Origin: Shewanella frigidimarina
GTDB lineage: Bacteria; Pseudomonadota; Gammaproteobacteria; Enterobacterales; Shewanellaceae
Assembly (NCBI RefSeq): GCF_003797125.1
Contig: NZ_RKKE01000002.1
Location: 409,661 to 473,660 of the forward strand
Direction: 5' to 3'
Length of the DNA stretch: 64,000 nucleotides
Of this stretch, positions 1-11,100 are shown piece after piece. The position numbers were made by a program, and so were the translations under genes. Positions within the stretch are counted from its first letter, which is position 1. The number at the start of each line of letters is the position of its first letter. The notes under the pieces are model-generated. The model did not search any database. It saw nothing but the letters and a program-made list of their open reading frames with translations, and had not been told where the DNA came from.

Positions 1-1
1 A

Positions 2-3000
2 GCCTGTTTGTATCCAGAAATGCGTCAACAACTGATGCAAGCAGACAAGGTGTTTGCGCAACATAAACAAACGCCACTATCGCAAATTATGTACCCAAAT
101 CCTGCTTTTGAAGCCGAAGACATTGCCGCACAACAGGCCGCATTAACCAATACCGCCAATGCCCAGAGTGCTATTGGTGCGGTGAGCATGGGCCAATATG
201 CATTATTGACTCAAGCAGGTTTTAAAGCCGATATGGTTGCTGGCCATAGTTTTGGTGAACTGTCAGCATTATGTGCAGCAGGCGTCATTAGCCAAGCAGA
301 TTATTACCAATTGGCCTTCGCTCGTGGCCAAGCAATGGCGGCAACACCTAAAGATCAAGACGCTGGCGTAATGTACGCCATTATTGTCCCAGCTCAATCT
401 GTTGACAACGGAGTTGAAAAGCTTGAACAGTACATTAGTGCATTTGAAGGCGTCAAGGTGGCTAATTACAATGCACCAACCCAACTGGTTATTGCAGGCC
501 CAACAGCGTCATGTACCCTAGCGGCAAAAGCTATCACCACTGAACTTGGTTTTAAAGCAATCGCCCTGCCGGTTTCTGGTGCGTTCCACACTCCATTAGT
601 GGCACATGCTCAGCAGCCGTTTGCTGCGGCAATCAATAAGATTAAATTTGCTAAGCCAAAACTAAGCCTTTATGCCAATAGCACAGGTAAAGCACATCCT
701 AACGATGCTAAAGCAATCCAAGCTGCATTTAGTGAACATATGCTGCAATCGGTTCGTTTTAGCGAGCAACTAAATGCCATGTATGATGCTGGTGCTCGTG
801 TATTTGTTGAGTTTGGTCCTAAAAACATCCTCCAAAAATTGGTTGAAGCGACCTTAGGCAATAAAGCAGAGTCAGTCAGTGTAGTGAGCTTGAACCCAAA
901 TCCTAAAGGCAATAGTGACACTCAACTACGCCAAGCGGCTTGTCAGCTTGCAGTATTAGGTGTTGCATTAACCGAGGTTGATCCATATCAAGCTCCTATC
1001 GCTGAGCTTGCAAAAGTGTCACCGATGAACGTTAAGTTAACCGCGAGTAATTATATTAGTCCGGCCACTCAAGCCAAAATGCAAAAGTCATTGCAAACCG
1101 GCACCGTTACCAGCCAGACAGTGGAAGTGCCTGTCAAGAAAGTTGTGGAAAAGATTGTGGAAAAAGAAGTCATTAAAACTGAATACATTGAAGTGCCTGC
1201 AACATCAGCACAAGCTCAAGCCTCTGCAGTCGCCGCACCTTTAGCGGCAACGACTCCTGTAGCAAAAGCTCAACCGGTTAACTCAAGTGTGCCAGCGTCG
1301 GCCGATAGTATCGGTGCATTTTTTGCTGCGCAGCAACAAACAGCTGAATTACATCAGCAGTTTTTAGCCATACCACAGCAATATGGCGACACCTTTGCTC
1401 ACCTGATGACAGCCCAAGCGCAAATGGCGTCATCGGGATTAGCCATTCCAGAAAGCTTGCAACGTTCGATGGAGATGTTCCACCAGCATCAAGCACAAAC
1501 ATTGCAAAGTCATACCCAATTCTTAACGCAGCAAGCACAAGCAAACCAAGCTGCGTTAGCCATGTTGCAAGGGCAAACGGTAACACCTTCAATACAAGCA
1601 ACAGTATCTGTACCTGCTCCATCAGTACAGCCTGCATTTGTGCAGCCAAACCAAGTTGCTCAAGCCACAACGACACCTTCGCCAGTGGTAGCACTTATTG
1701 CTCCAGCTCCGGTTCAAACAGCTCAAGCGGTTCAATCTCAACCGACAGCCAGTCAACCTGTTCAAGCTCCTGTGGCTCAACAAGTTAGCTCAGCAGCGGT
1801 TACTGCACCAACAGTCGGATTAACACAGCAACAAGTGTTAGACACTATGCTCAGTGTGGTCGCAGACAAAACCGGTTACCCAACTGAAATGCTTGAACTT
1901 GGCATGGACATGGAAGCAGACCTTGGTATCGACTCAATCAAGCGGGTAGAAATCTTAGGCACAGTACAAGATGAGCTTCCAGGCTTACCAGAACTGAGCC
2001 CAGAAGATCTAGCCGAGTGTCGCACCTTGGGCGAAATCGTTAGCTATATGCAAACCAAATTGCCAGCGGCGAACACGGTTGCTGTAGCGTCAACAGGATC
2101 AACATCGGTAGTTACTGCAGCACCAGCATCAACAGGCTTAACGGCTGAAAACGTCCAACGTACCATGTTAGCTGTGGTTGCCGATAAAACCGGTTACCCA
2201 ACTGAAATGCTTGAACTTGGCATGGACATGGAAGCAGACCTTGGTATCGACTCCATCAAGCGTGTAGAAATTTTAGGCACAGTACAAGATGAGCTTCCAG
2301 GCTTACCTGAACTGAGCCCAGAAGATTTAGCTGAGTGTCGCACCTTGGGTGAAATCGTTAGCTACATGCAAACCAAATTGCCAGCGGCAAGCACAGTGGC
2401 GCCAGCACCAATTGCATCAGCAACGCCAGCAACAGGCTTAAGTGCAGAAAGCGTTCAACGCACCATGTTAGCTGTGGTTGCCGATAAAACCGGTTATCCA
2501 ACTGAAATGCTTGAACTAGGCATGGACATGGAAGCCGACCTTGGTATCGACTCAATTAAACGCGTCGAAATTCTAGGCACAGTGCAAGACGAGCTACCAG
2601 GTTTGCCTGAACTGAATCCAGAAGATTTAGCTGAATGTCGCACCTTAGGCGAAATCGTCAGCTACATGCAGACTAAACTGCCTGCAGTCAGCACTGCGGC
2701 TCCAGTAGCAACTGTATCTGCACCTGCAACTTCGGGCTTGAGTGCTGATACAGTATTAAGCACCATGATGTCAGTAGTAGCCGACAAAACCGGTTATCCT
2801 GCTGAAATGCTTGAACTGAGCATGGATATGGAAGCCGACCTTGGTATCGACTCAATCAAACGTGTTGAAATTCTAGGCACAGTGCAAGACGAACTACCAG
2901 GTTTACCTGAACTCAACCCAGAAGATTTAGCCGAGTGTCGTACCTTGGGCGAAATCGTTAGCTACATGCAAACCAAGTTGCCTGCAACCAACACTGAGGC

Positions 3001-6000
3001 TCCAGTATCTGCTCCAGCAACAACAGGTTTAAGTGCTGATACCGTTTTAAGCACCATGATGTCAGTGGTAGCCGACAAAACCGGTTACCCTGCTGAAATG
3101 CTTGAACTGAGCATGGACATGGAAGCAGACCTTGGTATCGACTCAATCAAACGCGTAGAGATTTTAGGTACAGTGCAAGATGAGCTTCCAGGCTTACCTG
3201 AGCTGAACCCAGAAGATTTAGCCGAATGTCGCACCCTAGGTGAAATCGTTAGTTACATGCAAACCAAATTGCCTGCAGCAAACGCGATTGCGCCGGTCGC
3301 ACCAACATCAACTGCAAACAAGGTTGACGTTAACACCGCGGCATTACCGCCGCACAGCGAGGTAGCGCTAAAAAAGTTACCAGCGGCGGATAAACTCGCA
3401 GATTGCTTTTCAACAGACTCTTGTATTGTCATCACAGACGATGGCCACAATGCAGGTTTACTAGCAGAAAAGCTAAATGCAAAGGGATTAACCGTCGCCG
3501 TTATTCGTAACCCACAAACCATTACCGTGGCACATTCACCCTTAAGCAGTGATATTAAAAGTTACACCTTGAGCAGCATTGATGATGCCCAAATTGCACA
3601 AGTGATTGCCGATATTAAGGCTGACTTGGGCGCTGAACATGCCATTGCGGGCTTTATTCATTTACAGCCACAAATCACAGCTAACAGCAGCGAATTAATG
3701 TCGTGCACTGTTGCAGCAAAAGCCGCTGTCGACAACGCGTTTTTATGGGCTAAGCATCTTCACGCTGAGTTTGCCAAACCAACTCAAGCTTCGCGTTTAT
3801 GCTACTTTACCGTGAGCCGTTTAGACGGCGGGTTTGGTTATCTTGATAATACTCAGCTAGCAACAGCAGAGCTTAACCAAGCAGCCTTATCTGGCCTGAG
3901 CAAAACCCTAAGCCATGAATGGCCACAGGTGTTTTGCCGCGCATTAGACATTGCCAACAATATTGATACAGCAAGTTTTGCCGATGCAATCGTTGCTGAG
4001 TTATTTGATATCAATGGTGCCAATGCAAGCGCGGACCGCATTAATGAAGTGGGGATCAGTAATCAAGGTCGAGTAACCTTAGTTGCCGGCAATGCTAGCG
4101 AACAGTTTGCACCAGCAAGCCTAAACAAAAATGACACTATTTTGGTCACCGGCGGCGCAAAAGGCGTAACGTTTGAATGCGCCCTCACCTTAGCCAAACA
4201 ATGCCAATCACATTTTGTGTTAGCAGGTCGTAGCCAACATTTTGGTAGCGACTTACCGGTTTGGGCGCAAGGCAAACAAGCTTCAGAGTTAAAATCCGCA
4301 GCCATCGCTTATATTCAATCTCAAGGCAACAAACCGACGCCAAAACAGATTGATGCACTAGTGTGGCCAATAAGCAGCAGCCTAGAAATAGATGCTGCGT
4401 TAAGTGCTTTCAGCAAGGTTGGCGCCAGTGCTCAGTATGTCTCGATGGATGTCAGCGACGCCACCGCGGTAGCGGCTAGTCTTAAAAGTCTGACTAATGT
4501 TAAGGGCGACTCATTAATCATTAATGGGGTTATTCACGGTGCGGGCGTATTAGCCGATAAGCACATTCAAGATAAAACCTTGGATGAACTTAACCGCGTA
4601 TACCACACCAAAGTGACTGGGCTTGCTAGCATTATTAATGCACTCGACCCACAACAGATTAAGCTTATTGCACTGTTTTCATCGGCGGCCGGTTTTTACG
4701 GTAATACTGGTCAAAGTGATTACGCTATGTCGAATGAAATCCTCAACAAAACTGCACTGAAACTAGCGCATACTTTACCGCAAGCTAAAGTGATGAGTTT
4801 TAATTGGGGCCCCTGGGATGGCGGTATGGTCAGCTCAGCATTAAAGAAAATGTTTGTTGAACGTGGCGTTTACGTTATTCCGCTACAAGCAGGTGCCGAG
4901 TTATTTGCCCACAGTTTATTAAGCCAACAAGGGGCACAACTGCTCATTGGCTCTGATATGCAAGGTTCATCAGAGCAGGACAACGCTGTAAAAAAGCTTA
5001 ATGCGGACGCTTTGCTTATGGCCAAGGGTTCGCTGACATTTGCTACTAATACACTTGTGACTAAAGCATTTACGGCTAACGCAGTTACGACTAAGGCAGT
5101 TACGACTAAGACATCGGCTACTGATATTATCAGTCAGACGGTGGCTCGAGTATTAACCCCAGCTGAAATGCCTTTTGTTAGCGATCATTGTATTGCTGGC
5201 AATCCGGTATTACCGACGGTATGCGCCATGCAATGGATGCGTGATGCGGCAGAAACCTTATGTCATGTGCCTGTCAGTATTGCTGAATACAAATTGCTTA
5301 AAGGGGTTATTTTTGACACCAATGAGCCACATTTGTTGCAACTGGAACTAACGCAAACTAACGCGGGGATCAGCGCGCTGATCACCTCTCGTTTGTTAAA
5401 CGATCCAAGCGCAGTCATGAAACCGCAATACCAAGCTCAATTGGTGATCAATAAAGCAATATTGGCAACTGATGTTGCTAAACCCACTGTTGGCGACAGC
5501 AGCTTGGCTCAATGGGCTAACATGTCACCATTGTATTCAGGCGCTGAATTATACCAAAACGGAACCTTGTTTCATGGCCCGCGTTTGCAAGGCATTAAAC
5601 AAGTGTTGGCATTTGATGACGCTCAACTATTGTGTCAGGTTCAATTGCCGAGCATTAATGCTAGCGATTGCCAAGGTTTTATACCGTCATCGACATTAGG
5701 TGGTAGCCAAATTTTCGCGGAAGATTTGCTACTACAAGCCATGTTGGTATGGGCAAGACTGAAATACGATGCCGCAAGTTTACCGTCAACAACCGGTGAG
5801 TGTGTTACTGCTTGGCCATTTGCAAATGGCGATAAAGGTTATATTCAACTTGATGTGGTTAAACACAGTGGCAGAATGCTAGTGGCTAACGTGAGTTTAT
5901 ATCATCAAGACGGCCGCCTGAGTTGCCAAATGCTCAATGCTAAAGTGACCATTAGTAAGAGTTTGAATGGGGCATTTATTCCACATCGAGCTTCTGCAGA

Positions 6001-6025
6001 ACTATCACACAAGGACACAGTGTGA
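2..6025 (+). CDS. pfaA: PfaA, omega-3 polyunsaturated fatty acid synthase subunit (5' partial)
   Basis: Large multidomain polyketide-synthase-like subunit that builds eicosapentaenoic acid with PfaB, PfaC and PfaD. The reading frame is open to the left edge, so the N-terminal ketosynthase lies outside the window and no true start is visible. Seen here in order: the malonyl-CoA acyltransferase domain with its GHSFGE nucleophile motif (serine near base 248), an Ala/Gln/Pro-rich linker, five tandem acyl carrier domains each with LGIDSIKR (phosphopantetheine serine), a ketoreductase with an LVTGGAKG nucleotide-binding motif near base 4150, and a C-terminal hotdog/dehydratase-like region with a SDHCIAGNPVLP motif near base 5180. 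The stop overlaps the pfaB GTG start by four bases, suggesting translational coupling. Identification is secure; the C-terminal dehydratase assignment is from family knowledge. Confidence 0.96.
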   Translation, partial: ACLYPEMRQQLMQADKVFAQHKQTPLSQIMYPNPAFEAEDIAAQQAALTNTANAQSAIGAVSMGQYALLTQAGFKADMVAGHSFGELSALCAAGVISQADYYQLAFARGQAMAATPKDQDAGVMYAIIVPAQSVDNGVEKLEQYISAFEGVKVANYNAPTQLVIAGPTASCTLAAKAITTELGFKAIALPVSGAFHTPLVAHAQQPFAAAINKIKFAKPKLSLYANSTGKAHPNDAKAIQAAFSEHMLQSVRFSEQLNAMYDAGARVFVEFGPKNILQKLVEATLGNKAESVSVVSLNPNPKGNSDTQLRQAACQLAVLGVALTEVDPYQAPIAELAKVSPMNVKLTASNYISPATQAKMQKSLQTGTVTSQTVEVPVKKVVEKIVEKEVIKTEYIEVPATSAQAQASAVAAPLAATTPVAKAQPVNSSVPASADSIGAFFAAQQQTAELHQQFLAIPQQYGDTFAHLMTAQAQMASSGLAIPESLQRSMEMFHQHQAQTLQSHTQFLTQQAQANQAALAMLQGQTVTPSIQATVSVPAPSVQPAFVQPNQVAQATTTPSPVVALIAPAPVQTAQAVQSQPTASQPVQAPVAQQVSSAAVTAPTVGLTQQQVLDTMLSVVADKTGYPTEMLELGMDMEADLGIDSIKRVEILGTVQDELPGLPELSPEDLAECRTLGEIVSYMQTKLPAANTVAVASTGSTSVVTAAPASTGLTAENVQRTMLAVVADKTGYPTEMLELGMDMEADLGIDSIKRVEILGTVQDELPGLPELSPEDLAECRTLGEIVSYMQTKLPAASTVAPAPIASATPATGLSAESVQRTMLAVVADKTGYPTEMLELGMDMEADLGIDSIKRVEILGTVQDELPGLPELNPEDLAECRTLGEIVSYMQTKLPAVSTAAPVATVSAPATSGLSADTVLSTMMSVVADKTGYPAEMLELSMDMEADLGIDSIKRVEILGTVQDELPGLPELNPEDLAECRTLGEIVSYMQTKLPATNTEAPVSAPATTGLSADTVLSTMMSVVADKTGYPAEMLELSMDMEADLGIDSIKRVEILGTVQDELPGLPELNPEDLAECRTLGEIVSYMQTKLPAANAIAPVAPTSTANKVDVNTAALPPHSEVALKKLPAADKLADCFSTDSCIVITDDGHNAGLLAEKLNAKGLTVAVIRNPQTITVAHSPLSSDIKSYTLSSIDDAQIAQVIADIKADLGAEHAIAGFIHLQPQITANSSELMSCTVAAKAAVDNAFLWAKHLHAEFAKPTQASRLCYFTVSRLDGGFGYLDNTQLATAELNQAALSGLSKTLSHEWPQVFCRALDIANNIDTASFADAIVAELFDINGANASADRINEVGISNQGRVTLVAGNASEQFAPASLNKNDTILVTGGAKGVTFECALTLAKQCQSHFVLAGRSQHFGSDLPVWAQGKQASELKSAAIAYIQSQGNKPTPKQIDALVWPISSSLEIDAALSAFSKVGASAQYVSMDVSDATAVAASLKSLTNVKGDSLIINGVIHGAGVLADKHIQDKTLDELNRVYHTKVTGLASIINALDPQQIKLIALFSSAAGFYGNTGQSDYAMSNEILNKTALKLAHTLPQAKVMSFNWGPWDGGMVSSALKKMFVERGVYVIPLQAGAELFAHSLLSQQGAQLLIGSDMQGSSEQDNAVKKLNADALLMAKGSLTFATNTLVTKAFTANAVTTKAVTTKTSATDIISQTVARVLTPAEMPFVSDHCIAGNPVLPTVCAMQWMRDAAETLCHVPVSIAEYKLLKGVIFDTNEPHLLQLELTQTNAGISALITSRLLNDPSAVMKPQYQAQLVINKAILATDVAKPTVGDSSLAQWANMSPLYSGAELYQNGTLFHGPRLQGIKQVLAFDDAQLLCQVQLPSINASDCQGFIPSSTLGGSQIFAEDLLLQAMLVWARLKYDAASLPSTTGECVTAWPFANGDKGYIQLDVVKHSGRMLVANVSLYHQDGRLSCQMLNAKVTISKSLNGAFIPHRASAELSHKDTV
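1817..3279 (+). repeat. Five tandem acyl-carrier-domain repeats inside pfaA
   Basis: Five consecutive units of about 300 bases begin near 1817, 2135, 2435, 2735 and 3026. Each encodes one ACP with the same core: TGYP, MDMEADLGIDSIKR, ELPGLPEL and LGEIVSYMQTKLP. Units 2-4 are spaced by exactly 300 bases. The ACP cores are nearly identical, while the Ala/Thr/Pro linkers between them vary in sequence and length. This is the normal architecture for PfaA, where ACP number varies between species. Each serine should be phosphopantetheinylated by PfaE, which is not in this window. Confidence 0.97.
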
Positions 6026-8115
6026 CAGCCACAGATAACATGGTGCTAAAATCCATTAGTGAGCGTATTTTGCAGCAACAAACCAAGCCAATACGCTTGG
6101 CTTTGTTGCTCAGAAAACCCAATATCGACTCGGTTAATGAGCACAAGGTTGCGATTGATACTCAACATAGCGACGGTTTTGAACTGGCGTTATTACACAG
6201 CATAGAGCGGCTATCATCCACTACAGATGAAATGATCAATATTGCCGATCGGTTGTGGATAATGCCGGGGCTACTTGCCGCGAAAAATAGCGTCAATGCG
6301 CACGCTTATCTCAATGGTGTTGCACTTGGTAGCAATCAGGCTGAAGCAATCACTCTCGCGCTGAATCATGCAAAACGTTTACATACTCAACCGCAGATTG
6401 TCGCGCTAGATAGCAATGCAAAAAACAATACGGCTAACAATGCACAAACAGCATTAGCAGCAATGGTTACCCTAGTAGAGTCTATCGCCAGTCGTAACAT
6501 ACCAGCACAAGATAAGGTCAACAGCCAGTATTGGTTTAGCCCACTTCACCAAAGTCGGGTTGCAGCCTTATGTTACCCAAGTGCCAACGGTGTTCAGGCA
6601 ATGATCTTGACCCAAGGGCGTGCATTAGTCGCCTCAAAGCAATTGGTTAACCCCCAACGTTTATGGCTGCCACTGTGTGCCACTTCATTGACGCAATTGC
6701 ACACTAAACTGATGGCTTTTTCTGCGCAGGTCAATTCGGCGACAGACGATGTCAGCTTACTAAAACTTATCAAAAGTACATTGGCCGATTATCAAACGGA
6801 TGCGCCCCTAGCTTTAGTGTTAATGGCACAGGATCGTAACGGATTAATCATAGAAATTAATGCGATGTTGGCAACAATGTCGACTTACCTTCAGCCAGAC
6901 ATTAACGATAACCCGCCGATAGAATATAAAACCCCTGCTGGCAGTTGTTTCTATTCTGCGCCGCTGGGTGATCATGGCTTAAGTTTTGTCTATCCTGGCG
7001 TCGGTACTGTGTATCCAAATATGCTCAGTCAAATGGGCTTGGTTTTTCCCAATGTGTATGCCGAACTCGAAAGCCAAGGTGACATGCAGTCGATGTTACA
7101 AACAGAGTTTATTTACGCGGCAGATAAAAACCGTGCCACACAGATGAGCTTAAGCCAATTAGCCATTGCCGGTGTGGGCGCCAGTTATATTTTAACCAAG
7201 CTGTTGCAGCAAGAGTTTGCCATTGAGCCCAGGTTTGCCTTAGGTTACTCCATGGGCGAAGCGGCCATGTGGGCGAGTTTAGATGTATGGCAAGCGCCAC
7301 ACACTATGATTGAAGCAACCCAAAACAGCAGTATCTTTACCCAAGATATTTCTGGAGAGCTTCGCTGTGTTCGCCAGCAATGGCAATTAACCGATGACGA
7401 ACCCATTGTCTGGAATAGCTTTGTGACTCGAGCCAGTATTGATGAACTCACGCCCCATTTAACGGATTATCCACGCGTTTATATTGCCATTATTCAAGGT
7501 GATACCTGTGTTATCGCAGGTTGTGAATCCAGTTGTAAAGCATTGTTAAAGCAAGCAGGTAAACGTGGTATTACAGCCAATCGAATTACCGCAATGCATA
7601 CGCCAGCCGCGCTAAATATTGTCGACGATGTACGCCAGTTTTATCAGCAACCGCTGCTGGAAAATTTACCCAAGCAATTGCAGTTTATCTCGGCGGCTCA
7701 AACAGCACCTGTCACGCTAGACTCGCACGCTATTGCACAATCGATTGCCGATACTTTTTGTCATCAGTTGGATTTTACTCAGTTAATCCACAATGCTCGA
7801 GAGCAAGGCTGCCGATTATTTGTTGAGGTAGGAGCCGATAGGCAAACCACCACCTTAATAGACAAAATTAATGCTCAGAGTAGTAATACGTCCCCAGCGA
7901 TGGCGATTGCTGTTAATGCCAAGGGCGGCGACGATGTCAGCAGTTTACTCAAGTGTTTGGGACAATTAATAGCGCATCGCGTGCCGATGTCATTAACGCC
8001 CTTTTTTCGCAGCCTTGACGATACAATTAACTCATTATCTCAGCAGACGGCAATAGCCGGCGGCTCACCACTGTCTCGTTGCAGTGAAACATCATTAGAA
8101 GGAGAACCTCATTGA
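6022..8115 (+). CDS. pfaB: PfaB, omega-3 PUFA synthase acyltransferase subunit
   Basis: A 697-residue subunit with one acyltransferase domain, required for EPA synthesis and thought to influence which product is made. The nucleophile elbow GYSMGE is at residues 408-413 (serine 410), following a FVYPGVGTVYPNM stretch typical of PfaB. The N-terminal third resembles a degenerate ketosynthase-related region, as in other PfaB proteins, but no catalytic residues are recognisable there. The GTG start overlaps the pfaA stop by four bases; an in-frame ATG seven codons in is an alternative. The stop overlaps the pfaC start by four bases, continuing the coupled chain. Confidence 0.95.
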   Translation: MTATDNMVLKSISERILQQQTKPIRLALLLRKPNIDSVNEHKVAIDTQHSDGFELALLHSIERLSSTTDEMINIADRLWIMPGLLAAKNSVNAHAYLNGVALGSNQAEAITLALNHAKRLHTQPQIVALDSNAKNNTANNAQTALAAMVTLVESIASRNIPAQDKVNSQYWFSPLHQSRVAALCYPSANGVQAMILTQGRALVASKQLVNPQRLWLPLCATSLTQLHTKLMAFSAQVNSATDDVSLLKLIKSTLADYQTDAPLALVLMAQDRNGLIIEINAMLATMSTYLQPDINDNPPIEYKTPAGSCFYSAPLGDHGLSFVYPGVGTVYPNMLSQMGLVFPNVYAELESQGDMQSMLQTEFIYAADKNRATQMSLSQLAIAGVGASYILTKLLQQEFAIEPRFALGYSMGEAAMWASLDVWQAPHTMIEATQNSSIFTQDISGELRCVRQQWQLTDDEPIVWNSFVTRASIDELTPHLTDYPRVYIAIIQGDTCVIAGCESSCKALLKQAGKRGITANRITAMHTPAALNIVDDVRQFYQQPLLENLPKQLQFISAAQTAPVTLDSHAIAQSIADTFCHQLDFTQLIHNAREQGCRLFVEVGADRQTTTLIDKINAQSSNTSPAMAIAVNAKGGDDVSSLLKCLGQLIAHRVPMSLTPFFRSLDDTINSLSQQTAIAGGSPLSRCSETSLEGEPH

Positions 8116-11100
8116 GTTCTCAAGCCACCCCTAAAATCGCCATTGTCGGTTTAGCCAATCAGTATCCCGACGCGGATACTCCGGCTAAATTTTGGCAAAA
8201 CTTATTAGACAAAAAAGATTCGCGCAGCCAAATCAGTGCTAGCAAACTCAATGCTTCACCGAGTGACTACTTGGGTGTACAAGGCGAGTCGGACCGTTTT
8301 TATTGTGATAAAGGCGGCTACATTCAAGACTTTCAATTTAACCCTCAAGGTTATCGTATTGAGCCCGACGCATTTACTGGTTTGGATGACAGTTTCTTGT
8401 GGGCAACCGACACAGCGCGAAATGCGTTAACTGATGCAGGTATTGACCTTAATCATAACGTGCTGCAGCGCACTGGTATTGTCATGGGCACCTTATCGTT
8501 CCCTACTGCCAAGTCTAACGAGCTATTTGTGCCGCTTTATCACAGCGCGGTCGAAAAAGCCTTACAGACTAAACTCCAACAGCCAAACTTTAGTCTGCAA
8601 TCGTTTAATCAAGCATCGCAAAACAATAGCATTACTAATAATAATGTAGCGCCTAAAATCGTTAACTTGCGTAATGGTGCTGTTGCCCATAATGCCTCAA
8701 AAATCGTTGCCGATGCTTTAGGTTTGGGTGGTACGCAACTGAGTTTAGATGCCGCCTGCGCAAGTTCAGTTTACGCATTAAAATTAGCCTGCGACTACTT
8801 GCATACCGGCAAAGCAGACATGATGCTGGCTGGCGCGGTGTCGGGAGCCGATCCGTTCTTTATCAACATGGGCTTTTCGATATTTCATGCCTATCCCGAC
8901 CACGGTATTTCCGCCCCATTTGATAGTAACAGTAAAGGCTTATTCGCTGGCGAAGGTGCTGGGGTATTAGTGCTCAAACGCCTTGAAGATGCCGAGCGTG
9001 ATGGCGACCATATTTACGCTTTGGTCAGTGGCATTGGCTTGTCGAACGATGGTAAAGGCCAGTTTGTGTTAAGCCCAAACAGCAAAGGCCAGGTGCAAGC
9101 ATTCGAGCGCGCTTATCGCGATGCAGCAGCAATCGATCCAAGTATCACCCCTGCCAGCATTGAAGTGATTGAATGTCATGCTACGGGAACACCATTAGGC
9201 GACAAAGTTGAATTAACCTCGATGGAGCGTTTTTTTGAAGATAAACTTCAAGGTAGCGCCACGCCATTAATTGGTTCAGCAAAATCCAATTTAGGCCATT
9301 TACTCACAGCTGCAGGCATGCCAGGGATCATGAAAATGATTTTTGCGATGCGCCAAGGCGTGTTGCCACCGAGTATTAATATCAGCTCACCTATCGCCTC
9401 GCCTAATGGCTTATTTGGCCAAGCGACCTTGCCAAATGCAGTGCTACCTTGGCCCGATAAAGTTGGCAATAAAGCCCGCCATGCTGGCGTATCAGTATTT
9501 GGTTTTGGCGGTTGTAACGCTCATTTATTGATTGAGTCATATCAAGCTAAAGCTGTCACTGACAGCACTCAGAATAATAGCACTAAAACTCGTCACTCAA
9601 CGTTAGTTGATGCAGAAACGCCAATGCACATTACCGGCATGGCGGCGCATTTTGGTCAATGCAGCAGTATTGATGCACTGGCGAAAAAAATCATCGCCAA
9701 ACAAGCCATCTTTAGCCCGCTACCCACTCAACGCTGGAAAGGCTTAGACAAACATCCTGAACTATTAGCCCAATATGGCATCACCCAAGTGCCGCAAGGC
9801 GCGTATATCGATCAATTCGATTTCGATTTCTTGCGTTTTAAAGTGCCACCCAATGAAGATGATCGCCTAATATCGCAACAACTACTGTTGATCAAAGTCG
9901 CCGATGAAGCTATCGCCGATGCCAAGCTAACGCCAGGCAGCAAAGTCGCAGTGTTAGTCGCCATGGAAACCGAACTTGAACTGCATCAATTCCGCGGTCG
10001 AGTTAACTTACACAGCCAAATAGCGCAAAGCCTTAACGCTCAAGGTATTCAATTATCTACAGCGGAATATGACAGCCTTGAAACCATTGCGATGGACAGT
10101 GTTCTCGACGCCGCTAAGCTTAACCAGTACACCAGCTTTATTGGTAATATTATGGCGTCGCGGATAGCCTCATTATGGGATTTTAACGGCCCGGCATTTA
10201 CCATTTCTGCAGGCGAGCAATCAGTTAACCGCTGTATCGATGTGGCGCAAAACTTGTTTGCTTTAGGCTCGTTACAAGAGCCATTAGATGCAATTATTAT
10301 TGCCGCTGTAGACCTGTCTGGCAGCATTGAAAATATGTTGTTCAATACCGCAAAACTTAACGCCAAAGGATTAAGTTCAACAGATTGGTTAGTGGGTGAA
10401 GGGGCTGGCGCACTCGTGCTGCAACAAACCAATGCAGCACACACTCAGCTTGATAGCTATGCCAGTATCGATAGCGTCAACTTTACGCCATTGTCACAAT
10501 TACCAACACAATTACCAGCCGAATTATCAGCCGATGTTGTTGAGTTAAACCAATCACCTGAATGTATATTATCGACTCAAGGTCAACAGTTTGCCCAAGG
10601 ATTAACTGATGCTGCAATCGCGGTCAGCTCAGCGCCGTTATTGAGTAAAGCTCATGATATTCTCGGTCATACATTTGCCGCTTCTGGCATGGCCAGTTTG
10701 CTGCATGGTTTAGTGCAAACTCGTCACATAGATAAACCGTCTATCAATGCCAGTGTATTCACCAGCAGCGACAATCAATACTCACAAGTTAATCTGTCGG
10801 TTTCTGCGGCGCAACAACACGCATTGCACGCTAGACTGGGCAATAATTTAACTCAACAACTGGCTACGGGCAGTAAGTTAAGTTTAATTAAACAAGTCAG
10901 TTTAGGTGGTCGCGATATTTACCAACACATTATCGACAGCCCACTTGATGCGCTTGACAGTATTATCAATCAATGTGCAGATATCGCCCCAGCTGTGGTC
11001 AACACCATTGAAAGTAAGCAACCAACTATTCGTGATAATAATCCTCTTAGCGTCAATAATAGCGAGAATATCGCCGAGCCTCTTATGTCAGAAAATATGC

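Noticed and set aside
1278..1694. 138-codon open frame antisense to the pfaA linker
   Set aside because: Shadow of the Ala/Gln/Pro-rich linker; Leu-rich product typical of antisense reading of GCN/CAR codons.
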